Positions 1 to 9,052 of a stretch of DNA of 32,928 nt are shown here, piece by piece. The notes below the pieces were generated by a model, which saw only the letters and a list, made by a program, of their open reading frames with translations, was not told the origin of the DNA and did no database searches. Position 1 is the stretch's first letter. Each line of letters starts with the position of its first letter. The stretch spans positions 1 through 32,928 of the forward strand of contig CANLAL010000003.1 in NCBI GenBank assembly GCA_947488045.1. The letters run 5' to 3'. The DNA is from Alphaproteobacteria bacterium (lineage in GTDB: Bacteria; Pseudomonadota; Alphaproteobacteria; 43-37). The position numbers and the translations under genes were made by a program.

Positions 1-342
1 CCCCACTTTTTCTAAGTGAAATTTTTGTGTGACCAACTCTAAAATGAGTTCCGCTGCAAAATGTAGGCGCATCAAGCGATAGCGACGTGGCCAATTAATT
101 TTCATCAGAACACTTTGGTTTGGCTTTAAACCGTGCTCCTCAGGAAGGGCATAGAAAATTAAATTTCCATCCATGCGGGAATTGAGAATGTTCAAATCAT
201 TTACTGTGCCATGGTCACTTTCTTGTCCGCCAGAAAAGGAATAGGCGATTGATGCTTTAAGGAGGATCTCATTTCCACTTACGTTCGTAATGGTGGTGTG
301 AAGGGTGTGTTGATAAGGATCACTCCAAAAAACTTTTTCCAT
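1..342 (-). CDS. AlaX-type alanyl-tRNA editing protein (partial, 3' end outside window)
   Basis: This is a free-standing editing domain that would hydrolyse mischarged Ser- or Gly-tRNA(Ala) in the cytoplasm, in trans to AlaRS. I read it by hand on the minus strand: it opens with MEKVFWSDPY at position 342 and stays open for 114 codons to the window edge. The fold signature is visible: SFSGGQESDHGT at residues 36-46, matching the FxxxSGGQ..D.G motif of the AlaRS/AlaX family, and RRYRLMRLHFAAELILEL at about 86-103. In classical AlaX the last segment holds HxxxH zinc ligands; here it reads H94-FAA-E98, so the second ligand appears to be Glu. The ribosome-binding site is weak. The gene lies 116 bases beyond the end of the phospholipase D-like gene. 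The AlaX assignment is confident; the exact tRNA specificity is not visible. Confidence 0.8.
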   Translation of the reverse strand, partial: MEKVFWSDPYQHTLHTTITNVSGNEILLKASIAYSFSGGQESDHGTVNDLNILNSRMDGNLIFYALPEEHGLKPNQSVLMKINWPRRYRLMRLHFAAELILELVTQKFHLEKVG

Positions 343-458
343 GTTTCAAGGCCTTTTAAAATATCCCTATGATTACCTTAGGATAAACGGATCACTCTTG
401 ACAAGGGGGTTTGAAAGACCTCTTCTCTGGGAGATGTGTTGGATGAGAAATGATCAAG

Positions 459-1523
459 CTATGGTTTTTTCAGCGCCTCTAATCGCCTTCGATCGATATG
501 TTTTTTATCCTCATCAAACGTTTGGGAAATCTGATGAATGACTAGGGGGTCTTCAGTTACAATACCGAGTTCATGACCTGCATCTAAAGACTGAGGATAG
601 AAATTGCAGGATCCTAAATACATCATTTTTCCATCAATGAGCAGAATTTTTGCATGAATGTAAAGATGGTTTTGCGGATAAATAAAACCACCGGATTTGA
701 GGATGCGATGTTGGTTGGAGGTGTTTTTGTCGACGGTCTTACTAAAAGGAAAAGGAGTCATCATAACCTCAACGGTGACGCCACGCGTTCTGGCTTGTAA
801 AAGAGCCTCTGTCACTTCCATATCTTGCAAATCTTGTTGATATATTTTGATGGATTCTTTTGCCTGCGCAATGAGACCCATAATGACAGGACGGTGTTCG
901 GAGCCCCATACTAAATGGGGAAGCGTTTCACCACGTGGCTGTGGAAAAAGCTCTTTTGGGTGCTTAATAGCCTGAAAAAACCATTGCTCCATTTGCGCCA
1001 AAAGGATGGGATCTGTGATTGTAAGAGCAAAATCTCGAGCTGGCGGAATACGTTGGGAAGGAATGCCATCAAAAGATTCTTCATCCCAATTGCCAGTACC
1101 AATCAACCCCAAAGTATTATCTACAAGAAACATTTTTGCATGGACTTGTTCTTGAGATAAATGAAAAATGTGGACGCCCATTTTTTTGATGCGCTCAAAG
1201 GGTGTCAGTTGCCCTCCTGATTTTTCATGTATGAACGGTGCAGTTTCAAGTAAGCAATATATTTCAAGAGTTGGTGTATTTTCTTTAGCTTTCTCGAGGG
1301 CAGATAAAATAAGAGGATCAGTGAGCTTGTAGGCCGAAATGTAAATGCTGCGGGCGGCCTTTTCAATGGCATTAATCCACACGCTTCGGCCATCTTTAGG
1401 AAAAACCGTTAGCGCCGAAGAAGCTGGGATACATTCTTGTTGAAGAACAGGCTGTGCGTGGACGGGCAAGGCGCTTAACATTGGTAAGAGAACGCAACAT
1501 AAGGTGAATAATCTTTTTTTCAT
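459..1523 (-). CDS. Secreted phospholipase D-like protein with two HKD motifs
   Basis: The protein belongs to the phospholipase D / cardiolipin synthase-like superfamily, which cleaves or transfers phosphodiester bonds. I chose the ATG at 1523 because an AAGGA lies just upstream and the product then begins with a classic Sec signal peptide (MKKRLFTLCC..., predicted cleavage after VHA near residue 23). A longer frame with a further 29 codons exists but would bury the signal. The protein has 354 residues. Two HxK(x)4D(x)6GxxN motifs are complete: HAKMFLVD...GTGN starting at H128 and HAKILLID...GSCN starting at H290, as expected for one bilobed active site. It sits 96 bases beyond coaD and has its own candidate promoter. 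Its substrate (lipid or nucleic acid) cannot be told. Export suggests action in the periplasm or outside the cell, possibly on host membranes; that part is inference. Confidence 0.85.
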   Translation of the reverse strand: MKKRLFTLCCVLLPMLSALPVHAQPVLQQECIPASSALTVFPKDGRSVWINAIEKAARSIYISAYKLTDPLILSALEKAKENTPTLEIYCLLETAPFIHEKSGGQLTPFERIKKMGVHIFHLSQEQVHAKMFLVDNTLGLIGTGNWDEESFDGIPSQRIPPARDFALTITDPILLAQMEQWFFQAIKHPKELFPQPRGETLPHLVWGSEHRPVIMGLIAQAKESIKIYQQDLQDMEVTEALLQARTRGVTVEVMMTPFPFSKTVDKNTSNQHRILKSGGFIYPQNHLYIHAKILLIDGKMMYLGSCNFYPQSLDAGHELGIVTEDPLVIHQISQTFDEDKKHIDRRRLEALKKP

Positions 1524-1582
1524 CACAATGTTCCTTGAAGGGGATGGTCTAATATTTATGATAAATAAAAAGCAAGTGATCA

Positions 1583-1610
1583 TATATAAAATTCTCATAT
1601 CTCTTTGCAA
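1583..1610 (-). promoter_or_regulatory. Candidate promoter of the phospholipase D-like gene
   Basis: On the minus strand TTGCAA (1610-1605) and TATATA (1588-1583) are separated by 16 bases, and the region between is AT-rich. The transcript would start about 50 bases before the chosen ATG at 1523. The box lies just past the coaD stop codon, so the secreted protein need not depend on readthrough from gyrA-coaD. Pattern match only. Confidence 0.4.
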
Positions 1611-1619
1611 GCATGGAAT

Positions 1620-2129
1620 TTATCGTGAAAACTTCTTCTCAATGGCTGTGGCCACACCTGCGGGAACGAATGTCGAAATGTCACCTTGAAGACGGCCAAC
1701 TTCCTTCACTAAGCTTGATGAAATGAACTGAAAACGGTCGGAAGCCATCAAAAAAATGGTTTCAATGGAAGGGTCCATGCGTAAATTCATGCCTGCCATT
1801 TGGAATTCATATTCAAAGTCTGATACGGCTCTTAACCCACGCACAATCACCCGAGCATTCACTTGATGAGCAAATTTTAGGAGCAGACAATCAAAAACCT
1901 CAACAGTAATTTTTGCTCGAGGTTGTTTGCGCTGCATGAACGCTTCAATTTCTTGTTTCACCAAAAAAACCCGCTCTTCCACAGTAAAAAGAGGCGATTT
2001 GTGAGGGTTTGTAGCAATGCCGATCACCAATTTGTCTACAAGGGTGCAGGCTCTCCCAATAATATCCATATGCCCTTGAGTGAGAGGGTCAAAGGTGCCC
2101 GGATAAAGGCCGATGAGAGCGTTATGCAT
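1620..2129 (-). CDS. coaD: Pantetheine-phosphate adenylyltransferase
   Basis: CoaD transfers AMP from ATP to 4'-phosphopantetheine, the penultimate step of coenzyme A synthesis in the cytosol. The protein starts [20 protein letters not shown], which is the nucleotidyltransferase signature with the TxGH motif ending at H20. Further on it has [13 protein letters not shown] and ISSSLVKEV, both typical of CoaD. With this start it has 169 residues, close to the usual 160-170. An in-frame ATG six codons earlier (2147) would add MRIRPL, which is not part of the family core. The start codon overlaps the last codons of gyrA by 8 bases, so translation is probably coupled. Identification is firm; only the start is a choice. 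Confidence 0.95.
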   Translation of the reverse strand: MHNALIGLYPGTFDPLTQGHMDIIGRACTLVDKLVIGIATNPHKSPLFTVEERVFLVKQEIEAFMQRKQPRAKITVEVFDCLLLKFAHQVNARVIVRGLRAVSDFEYEFQMAGMNLRMDPSIETIFLMASDRFQFISSSLVKEVGRLQGDISTFVPAGVATAIEKKFSR

Positions 2130-4896
2130 CAGTGGGCGTATCCTCATTTTCCATGTTTTCTAGAGGACTTGAAGTCATGTCATCATTCACTGGTGCGCTG
2201 ATGGAGACAGAGTTCGTTGCAAGCTCTTCGCCCTCGGCAGCTTCATTTCCATCATCTTCGGGCTCTTTAATACGTGAGACAGAAACCACTTTTTCATCCC
2301 CAGCGACACGCAGCAATGTGACTCCTTGGGTCTTGCGGCCTGCGATACGAATGTCGTGCACAGGGCAACGGATAATTTGACCACCATCGGTGACCATAAC
2401 AAGGTCATCAGTATGCCCTACAGGGAAGGAGGCCACCACATGACCATTGCGTTCAGAAGTATCAATGTTTGCGATACCTTGCCCACCACGACCTGTAACC
2501 CGGTATTCATATGCTGAGGTACGCTTTCCAAAGCCATTTTCCGTAACACTAAGAATGAATTGTTCCTGTGCTGCCATTTCTTCGAAACGGACTGCGGATA
2601 AGCTTTCGCCTTGCGAAGCTTCCAATTTTTCATCTCCCGCCCGACGTAATGCATTAGCCTGGCGAAGGTAATTGTCCCGCTCATCCATCGTGAATTCAGT
2701 GCCACTGAGGATAGATAGTGAGATGACCGCGTCATTTGTCTCCAATCGAATGCCACGCACACCTACGGAGTTGCGGCCCACAAAAAGACGCACATCATCC
2801 ACTTGGAAGCGGATACATTTGCCTAATTGTGTTGTGACAAATACATGATCAGAAGGTAGGCAAGGTGCAACGCCGATGAGACGATCTCCTTCTTCCAGTT
2901 TCATGGCAATTTTACCGTTGGCTTTGATATTTAGGAAATCGGACAAGGCATTTCTACGTACTGTTCCCACTGAAGTGGCAAACATAATGTGCATGCCAGC
3001 CCATGTGTTTTCATCTTCAGGTAAAGGCATCACGGTGGTGATCACTTCTCCCGGAGATAAGGGGAGAAGATTGATCATGGCTTTGCCACGAGATTGAGGG
3101 TTGCCCAGCGGGAGTTTGTAGACTTTCAACTGGTAAACCTGGCCTGTGGAAGAGAAGAACAAAACGGGAGTATGGGTATTGGCGACAAACACTTCGTTCA
3201 CAAAGTCTTCATCTCGCGTAGCCATGCCAGACCGCCCCTTTCCGCCACGCTTTTGTGCGCGATAGGTGGAGGCAGGAACCCGTTTGATATAGCCGGCATG
3301 GCTTACGGTAATCACCATATCCTCGCGGGCAATGAGATCCTCCATATCCGCCATGAACTCTACTTCATCAATGGTGGTGCGGCGTTTATTTGGGAATTTT
3401 TCTGCAACCTCTGTTAGCTCGTTACGAATCAACTCCATGAGAAGAGGACGTGAATTGAGGATGGTGAGGTGACCTTGAATTTTTTCCACAAGCTCATGGA
3501 GCTCACCTGCAACTTTATCCCGTTCAAGCCCTGTTAAACGATGAAGGCGGAGATCCAGAATGGCTTTGGCCTGAGTTTCCGTGAGGCGATACGTGCTGTT
3601 TTCAATGATGATGCGATCGCTTACAAGGCGCAACAAAGGCTCCAAATCAAATACTGGCCAAGCCTTTTCCATGAGCTGCTCTCTGGCGATGGCAGGGTCA
3701 GCGGCTGCACGAATCATGCGGATGATTTCATCAATGTTTGCTACAGCTACGGCCAGGCCAATCAGAATATGCGCCCTCTCTCGTGCTTTTTTGAGGTCGA
3801 ATTGAATGCGCTTGACGGTGACCTCTTCCCGGAACTCAATGAACAGGCTGATGATGTCTTTCAGGTTCATCATTTGAGGTTGGCGGGCATTGAGAGCCAA
3901 CATATTGACACCAAAAAATACTTGAAGTGGTGTGTAGCGGTATAGTTGATTGAGGACGACTTCGGCCACTGCATCTCGCTTCAGTTCGATGACTACGCGA
4001 ACGCCATCCCGATCTGATTCGTCTCGCAAATCAGAAATGCCTTCAATGATTTTTTCCTTCACCGTTTCTGCCATGCGCTCAATCATGCGAGCCTTGTTGA
4101 CCTGGTAAGGCACTTCTGTAACGATAATGGCTTCTCGCTCTTTGCGGACAGTTTCAAAGTGGGTTTTACCCCGAATGATAATGGACCCGCGCCCCGTACG
4201 ATAGGCTTCACGAATACCGTTGCGACCTAAAATCACGCCCCCAGTTGGAAAGTCTGGCCCCTTAATATATTCCATAAGCCCGTCAATGGAGATATCTGGA
4301 TTGTCAATATACGCACAGCATGCATCCACCACCTCATTGAGATTGTGAGGTGGGATGTTTGTGGCCATGGCCACTGCAATGCCGCCGGCACCATTAACGA
4401 GTAAGTTGGGGAAACGGGCGGGAAGCACTACAGGTTCAAGTTCTTTGTCGTCAAAGTTAGGCACAAAATCGACGGTTTCTTTATCTAGATCTTCCAAAAT
4501 ATAGTGGGCCGGGTGACTCAGGCGTACCTCCGTATAACGGGCGGCAGCCGCAGGGTCGCCATCCATGGACCCAAAGTTTCCTTGGCCATCAATCAAGGGA
4601 ATTCGCAAGGAAAAGTCTTGAGCCATACGTACCAAGGCATCGTAAACGGCCATATCTCCGTGAGGGTGGTATTTACCCATCACGTCACCCACTGCTCGGG
4701 CTGATTTACGATAGGATCTATTCCAATCGTTATTGGCTTCCTTCATCGCAAAAAGAATGCGTCGATGAACAGGCTTCAATCCGTCACGTACATCTGGAAG
4801 GGCGCGGCTGACAATCACGCTCATGGCATACTGCAAGTAGGAAGTCTTCATTTCCTCTTCGATGGTTACTGGAATAATGTCTTGCTGCTTGGTCAT
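2122..4896 (-). CDS. gyrA: DNA gyrase subunit A
   Basis: GyrA is the breakage-reunion subunit that, with GyrB, introduces negative supercoils. The 924-residue protein starts at the ATG at 4896 ([16 protein letters not shown]) after an AGGA-type site. The catalytic tyrosine is Y121 in [10 protein letters not shown]. The GyrA box is QKRGGKG instead of the usual QRRGGxG, with Lys for the first Arg. The C-terminal beta-pinwheel follows (repeated GxGxR-type blades, for example VTGRGGQGI). It ends in an acidic tail rich in Glu and Asp. In the quinolone-resistance region the sequence is [17 protein letters not shown], so the position of E. coli Ser83 is Met (M82 here) while the Asp at the position of E. 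coli Asp87 is kept. gyrA follows ssb and precedes coaD on the same strand. Confidence 0.98.
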   Translation of the reverse strand: MTKQQDIIPVTIEEEMKTSYLQYAMSVIVSRALPDVRDGLKPVHRRILFAMKEANNDWNRSYRKSARAVGDVMGKYHPHGDMAVYDALVRMAQDFSLRIPLIDGQGNFGSMDGDPAAAARYTEVRLSHPAHYILEDLDKETVDFVPNFDDKELEPVVLPARFPNLLVNGAGGIAVAMATNIPPHNLNEVVDACCAYIDNPDISIDGLMEYIKGPDFPTGGVILGRNGIREAYRTGRGSIIIRGKTHFETVRKEREAIIVTEVPYQVNKARMIERMAETVKEKIIEGISDLRDESDRDGVRVVIELKRDAVAEVVLNQLYRYTPLQVFFGVNMLALNARQPQMMNLKDIISLFIEFREEVTVKRIQFDLKKARERAHILIGLAVAVANIDEIIRMIRAAADPAIAREQLMEKAWPVFDLEPLLRLVSDRIIIENSTYRLTETQAKAILDLRLHRLTGLERDKVAGELHELVEKIQGHLTILNSRPLLMELIRNELTEVAEKFPNKRRTTIDEVEFMADMEDLIAREDMVITVSHAGYIKRVPASTYRAQKRGGKGRSGMATRDEDFVNEVFVANTHTPVLFFSSTGQVYQLKVYKLPLGNPQSRGKAMINLLPLSPGEVITTVMPLPEDENTWAGMHIMFATSVGTVRRNALSDFLNIKANGKIAMKLEEGDRLIGVAPCLPSDHVFVTTQLGKCIRFQVDDVRLFVGRNSVGVRGIRLETNDAVISLSILSGTEFTMDERDNYLRQANALRRAGDEKLEASQGESLSAVRFEEMAAQEQFILSVTENGFGKRTSAYEYRVTGRGGQGIANIDTSERNGHVVASFPVGHTDDLVMVTDGGQIIRCPVHDIRIAGRKTQGVTLLRVAGDEKVVSVSRIKEPEDDGNEAAEGEELATNSVSISAPVNDDMTSSPLENMENEDTPTDA

Positions 4897-5012
4897 GAGG
4901 ATTCCTATTTTTGTTTCGTTTGCCGCTACTTTAGCAAGTTGCTGCCATTGAATTTCTTAGAGTATCAATCTAACGGTATGCTTAAGAAGGGTTCAGGTTA
5001 CCCTGCACGCTA

Positions 5013-5474
5013 TCAAAAGGGGACGTCGTCATCAAAACCACCAGCGGATTTGCCTGAGGAGCTACTTAATGCTGCAAAATCATCACTAGGCCCAACCATA
5101 GCAGAACCGTCACTGCCACCACTTCGGCCATCGAGCATGGTTAACTCGCCACGGAATTTACTTAAAATGACTTCGGTGGAGTAACGTTCCTGGCCGTTAT
5201 TATCCGTCCACTTACGGGTTTGAAGCTGTCCCTCCACATAAATTTTTGAGCCCTTTTTGAGATAACGCTCCGCCACTTCACTGAGACGGTCATTAAAAAT
5301 AACCACACGATGCCATTCGGTGCGATCCTTGCGTTCACCCGTCATTTTATCTTTCCAAGACTCAGACGTAGCCACAGAAAGGTTAACGAATTTGGAGCCA
5401 TCCTGTGCGGTGCGCACTTCTGGATCCTTGCCCAAATTACCAATTAATGTGACTTTATTGACGCTACCTGACAT
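5013..5474 (-). CDS. ssb: Single-stranded DNA-binding protein
   Basis: SSB coats single-stranded DNA during replication, repair and recombination. The 153-residue protein begins MSGSVNKVTLIGNLGKDPEVR, the standard OB-fold start, and the OB domain runs to about residue 110 (WHRVVIFNDRLSEVAERYLKKGSKIYVEGQ region). A short Gly/Ser-rich linker then leads to the acidic tip DDDVPF, the partner-docking tail (DDDIPF in E. coli). The ATG is preceded by AGAGGTGTG on the minus strand. The linker is short compared with enterobacterial SSB (178 residues). gyrA begins 116 bases downstream on the same strand; no strong terminator is seen between them. Confidence 0.97.
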   Translation of the reverse strand: MSGSVNKVTLIGNLGKDPEVRTAQDGSKFVNLSVATSESWKDKMTGERKDRTEWHRVVIFNDRLSEVAERYLKKGSKIYVEGQLQTRKWTDNNGQERYSTEVILSKFRGELTMLDGRSGGSDGSAMVGPSDDFAALSSSSGKSAGGFDDDVPF

Positions 5475-5848
5475 TTCAACACACCTCTTTAGAAAAACAC
5501 ATCCTCATTTATAGGCCAAAGTGACTCTATGCGCTAGAAAATTCGTGAACTTTTCCTTTGGGGTTGCATGAACGGTATACTTTAAAATTAATCCCAAATA
5601 AACCTACTTCATTTTCTTTACCATCATGAATTAACGGGTGAATAAGTAAACTTATTACTAGAGAAATCACTTAAGGAAGTAAAAAGAGTGTTTGATCATG
5701 ATGAAAATGGTTAAGAAGTCAATCAACGCGATGAGTTCTAAAATGATTGGGCCTCAGGAAACCTATACATCTGGGGCCCTCACACTTGCTTTTTTTTAAA
5801 CCACCTTCTATGATGGATTTTAATGTTTAATGGTGAGATAGGCCTTCC
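5475..5848. other. Gene-poor spacer with a plus-strand hairpin and T-run
   Basis: This spacer separates the divergent ssb and lysR genes. On the plus strand GGGCCTCAG (5749-5757) can pair with CTGGGGCCC (5771-5779) as a 9-bp stem with one G-U pair and a 13-base loop. A run of eight T follows at 5790-5797. The gap of about ten bases between stem and T-run is larger than in a classical terminator. No annotated plus-strand gene lies upstream of it, so it may end a short unrecognised transcript. A TATACT hexamer at 5576-5581 could serve as a -10 box but lacks a convincing -35. I see no other gene here. Confidence 0.35.
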
Positions 5849-6748
5849 ATGATTGATCTTGAAAGACTACGTATTTTTCACGCTGTGGCAAAGCACGGAA
5901 GTGTGACCGCTGCGGCAATTCAATTGGGATTGAGTCAACCTGCCATTAGCCGTCAAATTTCTACTCTTGAGGACCAACTTAAGATTGCTCTTTTTCATCG
6001 CCATACCCGCGGTCTTTCCTTGACTGAAGAAGGGGAAAAACTCCTTGTGACTGTTAAAGATGTTTTTTCAACATTGATTATGACAGAGGCTCTACTTTCT
6101 GAAGAAATGACACCTCGAGGAGTATTAAAGATTGCATGCAGTGATAGCTTTGGTTCACTTTGGCTCACTCCCAATATGGAAGCTTTTATCCGTCAATATC
6201 CTCAAATCGAAATTAAAATTCAGGTGGTAGGGGATGATGAGGAAATTGATTTATCTGTTCGAGAAGCAGATATTGCTATTCGGGTAAAACCGCCACAAGA
6301 TCCGCGTCTTATTTTTGTTCCTTTTTTAACATCATCATGCAAGCTTTATGCTTCTAAAAATTATATAGAAAAAATAGGAATGCCCTCCCATTTGGAAAAT
6401 TTAGACCACCATCGAATTCTTTCGGTGAGTGCAGATCCTGCTAATTGCGATAACTGGATTTTAACAGCGGGCCTTCAGGAAGGGCATATGAGAAAACCGC
6501 ACATGACCTTTAATAGCCAGTATGGATTATTTCAGGCCGTGAACCATGGAGTGGGTATTGCTGCCCTGGATGTGTATGTGCTGATGAATGCACCTGACTT
6601 GGTTGAAATTTTACCTCACGAAACATGCCATTACGTGCCCCATGTGCAGCGGTTGATGGTTTATCCACAAGCGTTGCGTCATTCCAAGCGGATTTCTGCG
6701 TTTCGTAATTTTTTGCTGAAAAAGCTTATGGAAAATCATCCTTATTAA
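5849..6748 (+). CDS. LysR-family transcriptional regulator
   Basis: The protein has 299 residues and the standard LysR layout. A winged helix-turn-helix occupies residues 1-60 (LRIFHAVAKHGSVTAAA...LSQPAISRQISTLED). An effector-binding domain runs from about 90 to 295, with PRGVLKIACSDSFG opening the first subdomain. The effector cannot be read from the sequence. Its last 23 bases overlap the end of the convergent MFS transporter gene, so the two form a tail-to-tail pair. LysR proteins often control a neighbouring divergent gene, but here the divergent neighbour is ssb 374 bases away, which makes the target unclear. Control of the MFS-bioB unit is possible but not shown. Confidence 0.92.
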   Translation: MIDLERLRIFHAVAKHGSVTAAAIQLGLSQPAISRQISTLEDQLKIALFHRHTRGLSLTEEGEKLLVTVKDVFSTLIMTEALLSEEMTPRGVLKIACSDSFGSLWLTPNMEAFIRQYPQIEIKIQVVGDDEEIDLSVREADIAIRVKPPQDPRLIFVPFLTSSCKLYASKNYIEKIGMPSHLENLDHHRILSVSADPANCDNWILTAGLQEGHMRKPHMTFNSQYGLFQAVNHGVGIAALDVYVLMNAPDLVEILPHETCHYVPHVQRLMVYPQALRHSKRISAFRNFLLKKLMENHPY

Positions 6749-7946
6749 GAGTGCCTGCTTCAGGGTTCCACCACTTGTAAAGACAAAACAAAATCAACCC
6801 AATGAACCAAAAGAAACAGGGCATAAGCCATACATTATTTTGGCGAATGGACCCTAAGATAAAAGTAATAAGTGAAACCAGCGTGTAATAATAGGCGCCA
6901 AAGAGAGAAGACGCGGTCCCAACACAATCTTGGTACCGATCTAAGGCAAAAGCCAATGTATTGGCGGTCGTCATCCCTGTGCCTATGGCGGAAATAAACA
7001 TGCAGCTGACAGTGATGAATGCGCTCATAGTTATATGGTGGGGTGAAATTAACCCACTCAGAGCAAATACCGAGAATAAAAATCCAGCTCCCAGAACCAA
7101 AGTCAGGCCCCAGCTAATCATTTTTTGATAAGCAATGCCTTTGTGGTGGAAGAATTTAGAGGACAGATTCCCAATCAAAAAGCCCATGGCAATGGCAATA
7201 AAACTCATGCCATAAAGGGTAGGTGAGAGCCCTAAAAGGGTAATGAGATAGAAGGGTCCCTCACCATAATATGCAAATCCAATTCCGTTGAGCCCACCCA
7301 CCAGTCCTCCAAAAACCAAGACTTTAGGGTCTTTAATCATGCGATGGAGTATAGCGGATACCTTAGGTTTTGGAGCCATTCGAGACTGCTCCCCATGGGT
7401 TTCAGGCAGATGCTTGAGGCCTAGCAGGGACGTTGCGAGTCCGCCCACAACAAAAAACAAAAAAATCACGCGCCAACCCACATAATCAACAGTTAAGCCC
7501 CCAATGATGGGGCCTAACGCAGGAGAGAGCGACATTGCCGCAGAAATAGATGCAAAAACACGGCCCTTCATTGCGCCATCAAATGCATCCCGGCAAATGG
7601 CTTGCCCTATGACGGAACCTGTTGCTCCACCAAAAGCTTGAAAAAAACGACAAAGAAGAAGGGTTTCAATATTTGTGGCAAGGTAACAAACGAGGCTTGC
7701 TATTGCAAAAAGGATCATTCCCCAAAGCAGAGCAGGTTTGCGACCGATAAAGTCAGAAAGCCGTCCCCAAAACAAAACCCCTGCGCCAAAGCCCAGTAAA
7801 AAGATGGAAAGAGTGTATTGCATCATTGTGGCCGTGGTGTGTAAATCCAAAGCCACAGAGGGAAGTGCGGGGGAATAAATGGCCTCAGAAATTTGGGGTA
7901 AAATCCCAGCCAGCACCAAATACCAAATAGGGACAATCAGGCTCAT
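6726..7946 (-). CDS. MFS transporter of the Bcr/CflA drug:H+ antiporter type
   Basis: This is a 406-residue inner-membrane protein with about twelve hydrophobic segments. The family pattern is clear: ISEAIYSPALPSVALDL after the first segment, motif A as GRLSDFIGRKPALLWG at about residues 60-75, and SPALGPIIGG in the fifth segment (motif C region). Members export drugs or small metabolites in exchange for protons. The ATG overlaps the bioB stop codon (ATGA), so the gene is translated from the bioB transcript. That linkage raises the possibility that it moves biotin or a biotin precursor; this is inference, since Bcr/CflA proteins are not established biotin carriers. Its 3' end overlaps lysR by 23 bases. 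Confidence 0.9.
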   Translation of the reverse strand: MSLIVPIWYLVLAGILPQISEAIYSPALPSVALDLHTTATMMQYTLSIFLLGFGAGVLFWGRLSDFIGRKPALLWGMILFAIASLVCYLATNIETLLLCRFFQAFGGATGSVIGQAICRDAFDGAMKGRVFASISAAMSLSPALGPIIGGLTVDYVGWRVIFLFFVVGGLATSLLGLKHLPETHGEQSRMAPKPKVSAILHRMIKDPKVLVFGGLVGGLNGIGFAYYGEGPFYLITLLGLSPTLYGMSFIAIAMGFLIGNLSSKFFHHKGIAYQKMISWGLTLVLGAGFLFSVFALSGLISPHHITMSAFITVSCMFISAIGTGMTTANTLAFALDRYQDCVGTASSLFGAYYYTLVSLITFILGSIRQNNVWLMPCFFWFIGLILFCLYKWWNPEAGTLNKDDFP

Positions 7947-8941
7947 GAGGCTTCTTCTACAAAACAGGATTCATCACGTTTTTCAGGATAGATGCCCAGT
8001 CGGCTCATGAGCGCTCTATCCTCCTCAGGCGCTGCATTACTGGTTACAAGAAGCTTTTCTCCATAGTGAATAGAGTTGGCCCCTGCATAAAAACACCAGG
8101 CTTGCATTTCATCGCTCATTTCAGAACGTCCCGCCGAAAGGCGTACATGAGACGTTGGGAGCAAAATACGGGCCACGGCCACTGTGCGTATAAAATCAAA
8201 AGGATCTACTGGAGGCTGATCAGCCAATGGGGTTCCTGGAACACGGATAAGCATGTTAATGGGTACGCTTTTTGGTGGTAGCTTTTTGCTCGCTAGAAAA
8301 TGTAGCATTTGTGCCCGATTGGCGGGCATTTCCCCCATGCCAATGATCCCCCCACAGCATGTATTGATGCCAGCTTCTTCAACATATTCAAGTGTTCTGA
8401 CCCGGTCTGAGAAGGTGCGGGTAGAAATTATTTCTTCGTAAAAACTTTCAGAAGTATCAATGTTATGGTTGTAATAATCAAGGCCGGCTTCTTTTAAGCG
8501 TGCGGCTTGGTGTTGTTTGAGCAAACCCAAGGTCACGCAAGTTTCCATTCCTAGTGCTTTGATGCGTGTGACCATGTGTGCCACTTTTTCCAAGTCTTCG
8601 TCCCTAGGGCCACGCCAAGCTGCACCCATGCAAAAGCGTGTGGAGCCTATTGATTTAGCCTTTATAGCTGCTTGAAAGACAGCTTCTTCATCCATCAAGG
8701 GTTTGTTTTCAAGCCCAGTATCAAAATGGGCCGATTGAGGACAGTAAGAACAATTTTCAGGACAAGCGCCCGTCTTGATGTTCAAAAGAGTACTAACTTG
8801 AATAGCATTAGGATCAAAATGCTTTAAGTGGACTTGACGGGCTCGGTCCATCAAATTTCCAAAGGGCAAAGAAAATAAGCCCATTACTTCGTCTAAAGTC
8901 CATGAAGGAGTAGTGGAGGAAGAGGTCATGTCACAAGTCAT
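7943..8941 (-). CDS. bioB: Biotin synthase
   Basis: BioB is the radical-SAM enzyme that inserts sulfur into dethiobiotin, the last step of biotin synthesis. The radical-SAM cluster motif is C60-PEN-C64-SY-C67, followed by PQSAHFDTGL. Later family motifs are present: YNHNIDTSESFYEEI, INTCCGGIIGMGE and RLSAGRSEM (the Arg ligand of the 2Fe-2S cluster). The 332-residue length is normal. I chose the ATG at 8941 because AAGGATTATTATC stands before it; a second ATG four codons in (8929) is possible. The gene is divergent from bioF across about 110 bases and is followed by the MFS transporter with an ATGA overlap. Confidence 0.98.
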   Translation of the reverse strand: MTCDMTSSSTTPSWTLDEVMGLFSLPFGNLMDRARQVHLKHFDPNAIQVSTLLNIKTGACPENCSYCPQSAHFDTGLENKPLMDEEAVFQAAIKAKSIGSTRFCMGAAWRGPRDEDLEKVAHMVTRIKALGMETCVTLGLLKQHQAARLKEAGLDYYNHNIDTSESFYEEIISTRTFSDRVRTLEYVEEAGINTCCGGIIGMGEMPANRAQMLHFLASKKLPPKSVPINMLIRVPGTPLADQPPVDPFDFIRTVAVARILLPTSHVRLSAGRSEMSDEMQAWCFYAGANSIHYGEKLLVTSNAAPEEDRALMSRLGIYPEKRDESCFVEEAS

Positions 8942-9052
8942 GATAATAATCCTTTTTCAGTTTTTGTGTGGTGTGGTATAGCGTGTGCATGGCCATCATA
9001 TTTAATTATAAAACTCAATTTTGAACCTAAGATACCCTCAGGAGATGCCCTT
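8942..9052. promoter_or_regulatory. Divergent bioB / bioF promoter region
   Basis: This 111-base AT-rich spacer must hold both biotin promoters. A perfect TATAAT lies on the minus strand at 9010-9005 (for bioB) and a TATAAA on the plus strand at 9007-9012 (for bioF), so the two -10 boxes overlap. No good -35 hexamer is visible for either. The 10-mer TTAATTATAA at 9002-9011 matches the alphaproteobacterial BioR consensus TTATMKATAA at 8 of 10 positions and would cover both -10 boxes. No BirA-type operator is seen. The bioF ribosome-binding site CAGGAG (9039-9044) decides the bioF start. Confidence 0.45.

Noticed and set aside
341-541. 66-codon plus-strand frame in the AlaX-phospholipase spacer
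   Set aside because: No family resemblance, and it overlaps the 3' end of the phospholipase D-like gene and the AlaX start on the other strand.
2187-4704. Several open frames of 60-130 codons opposite gyrA
   Set aside because: They are frame shadows of a long conserved gene, without ribosome-binding sites or known domains.
5698-5799. 33-codon frame starting MMKMVKKSIN
   Set aside because: Ends within the T-run of the hairpin and has no recognisable product; the hairpin is the stronger signal.
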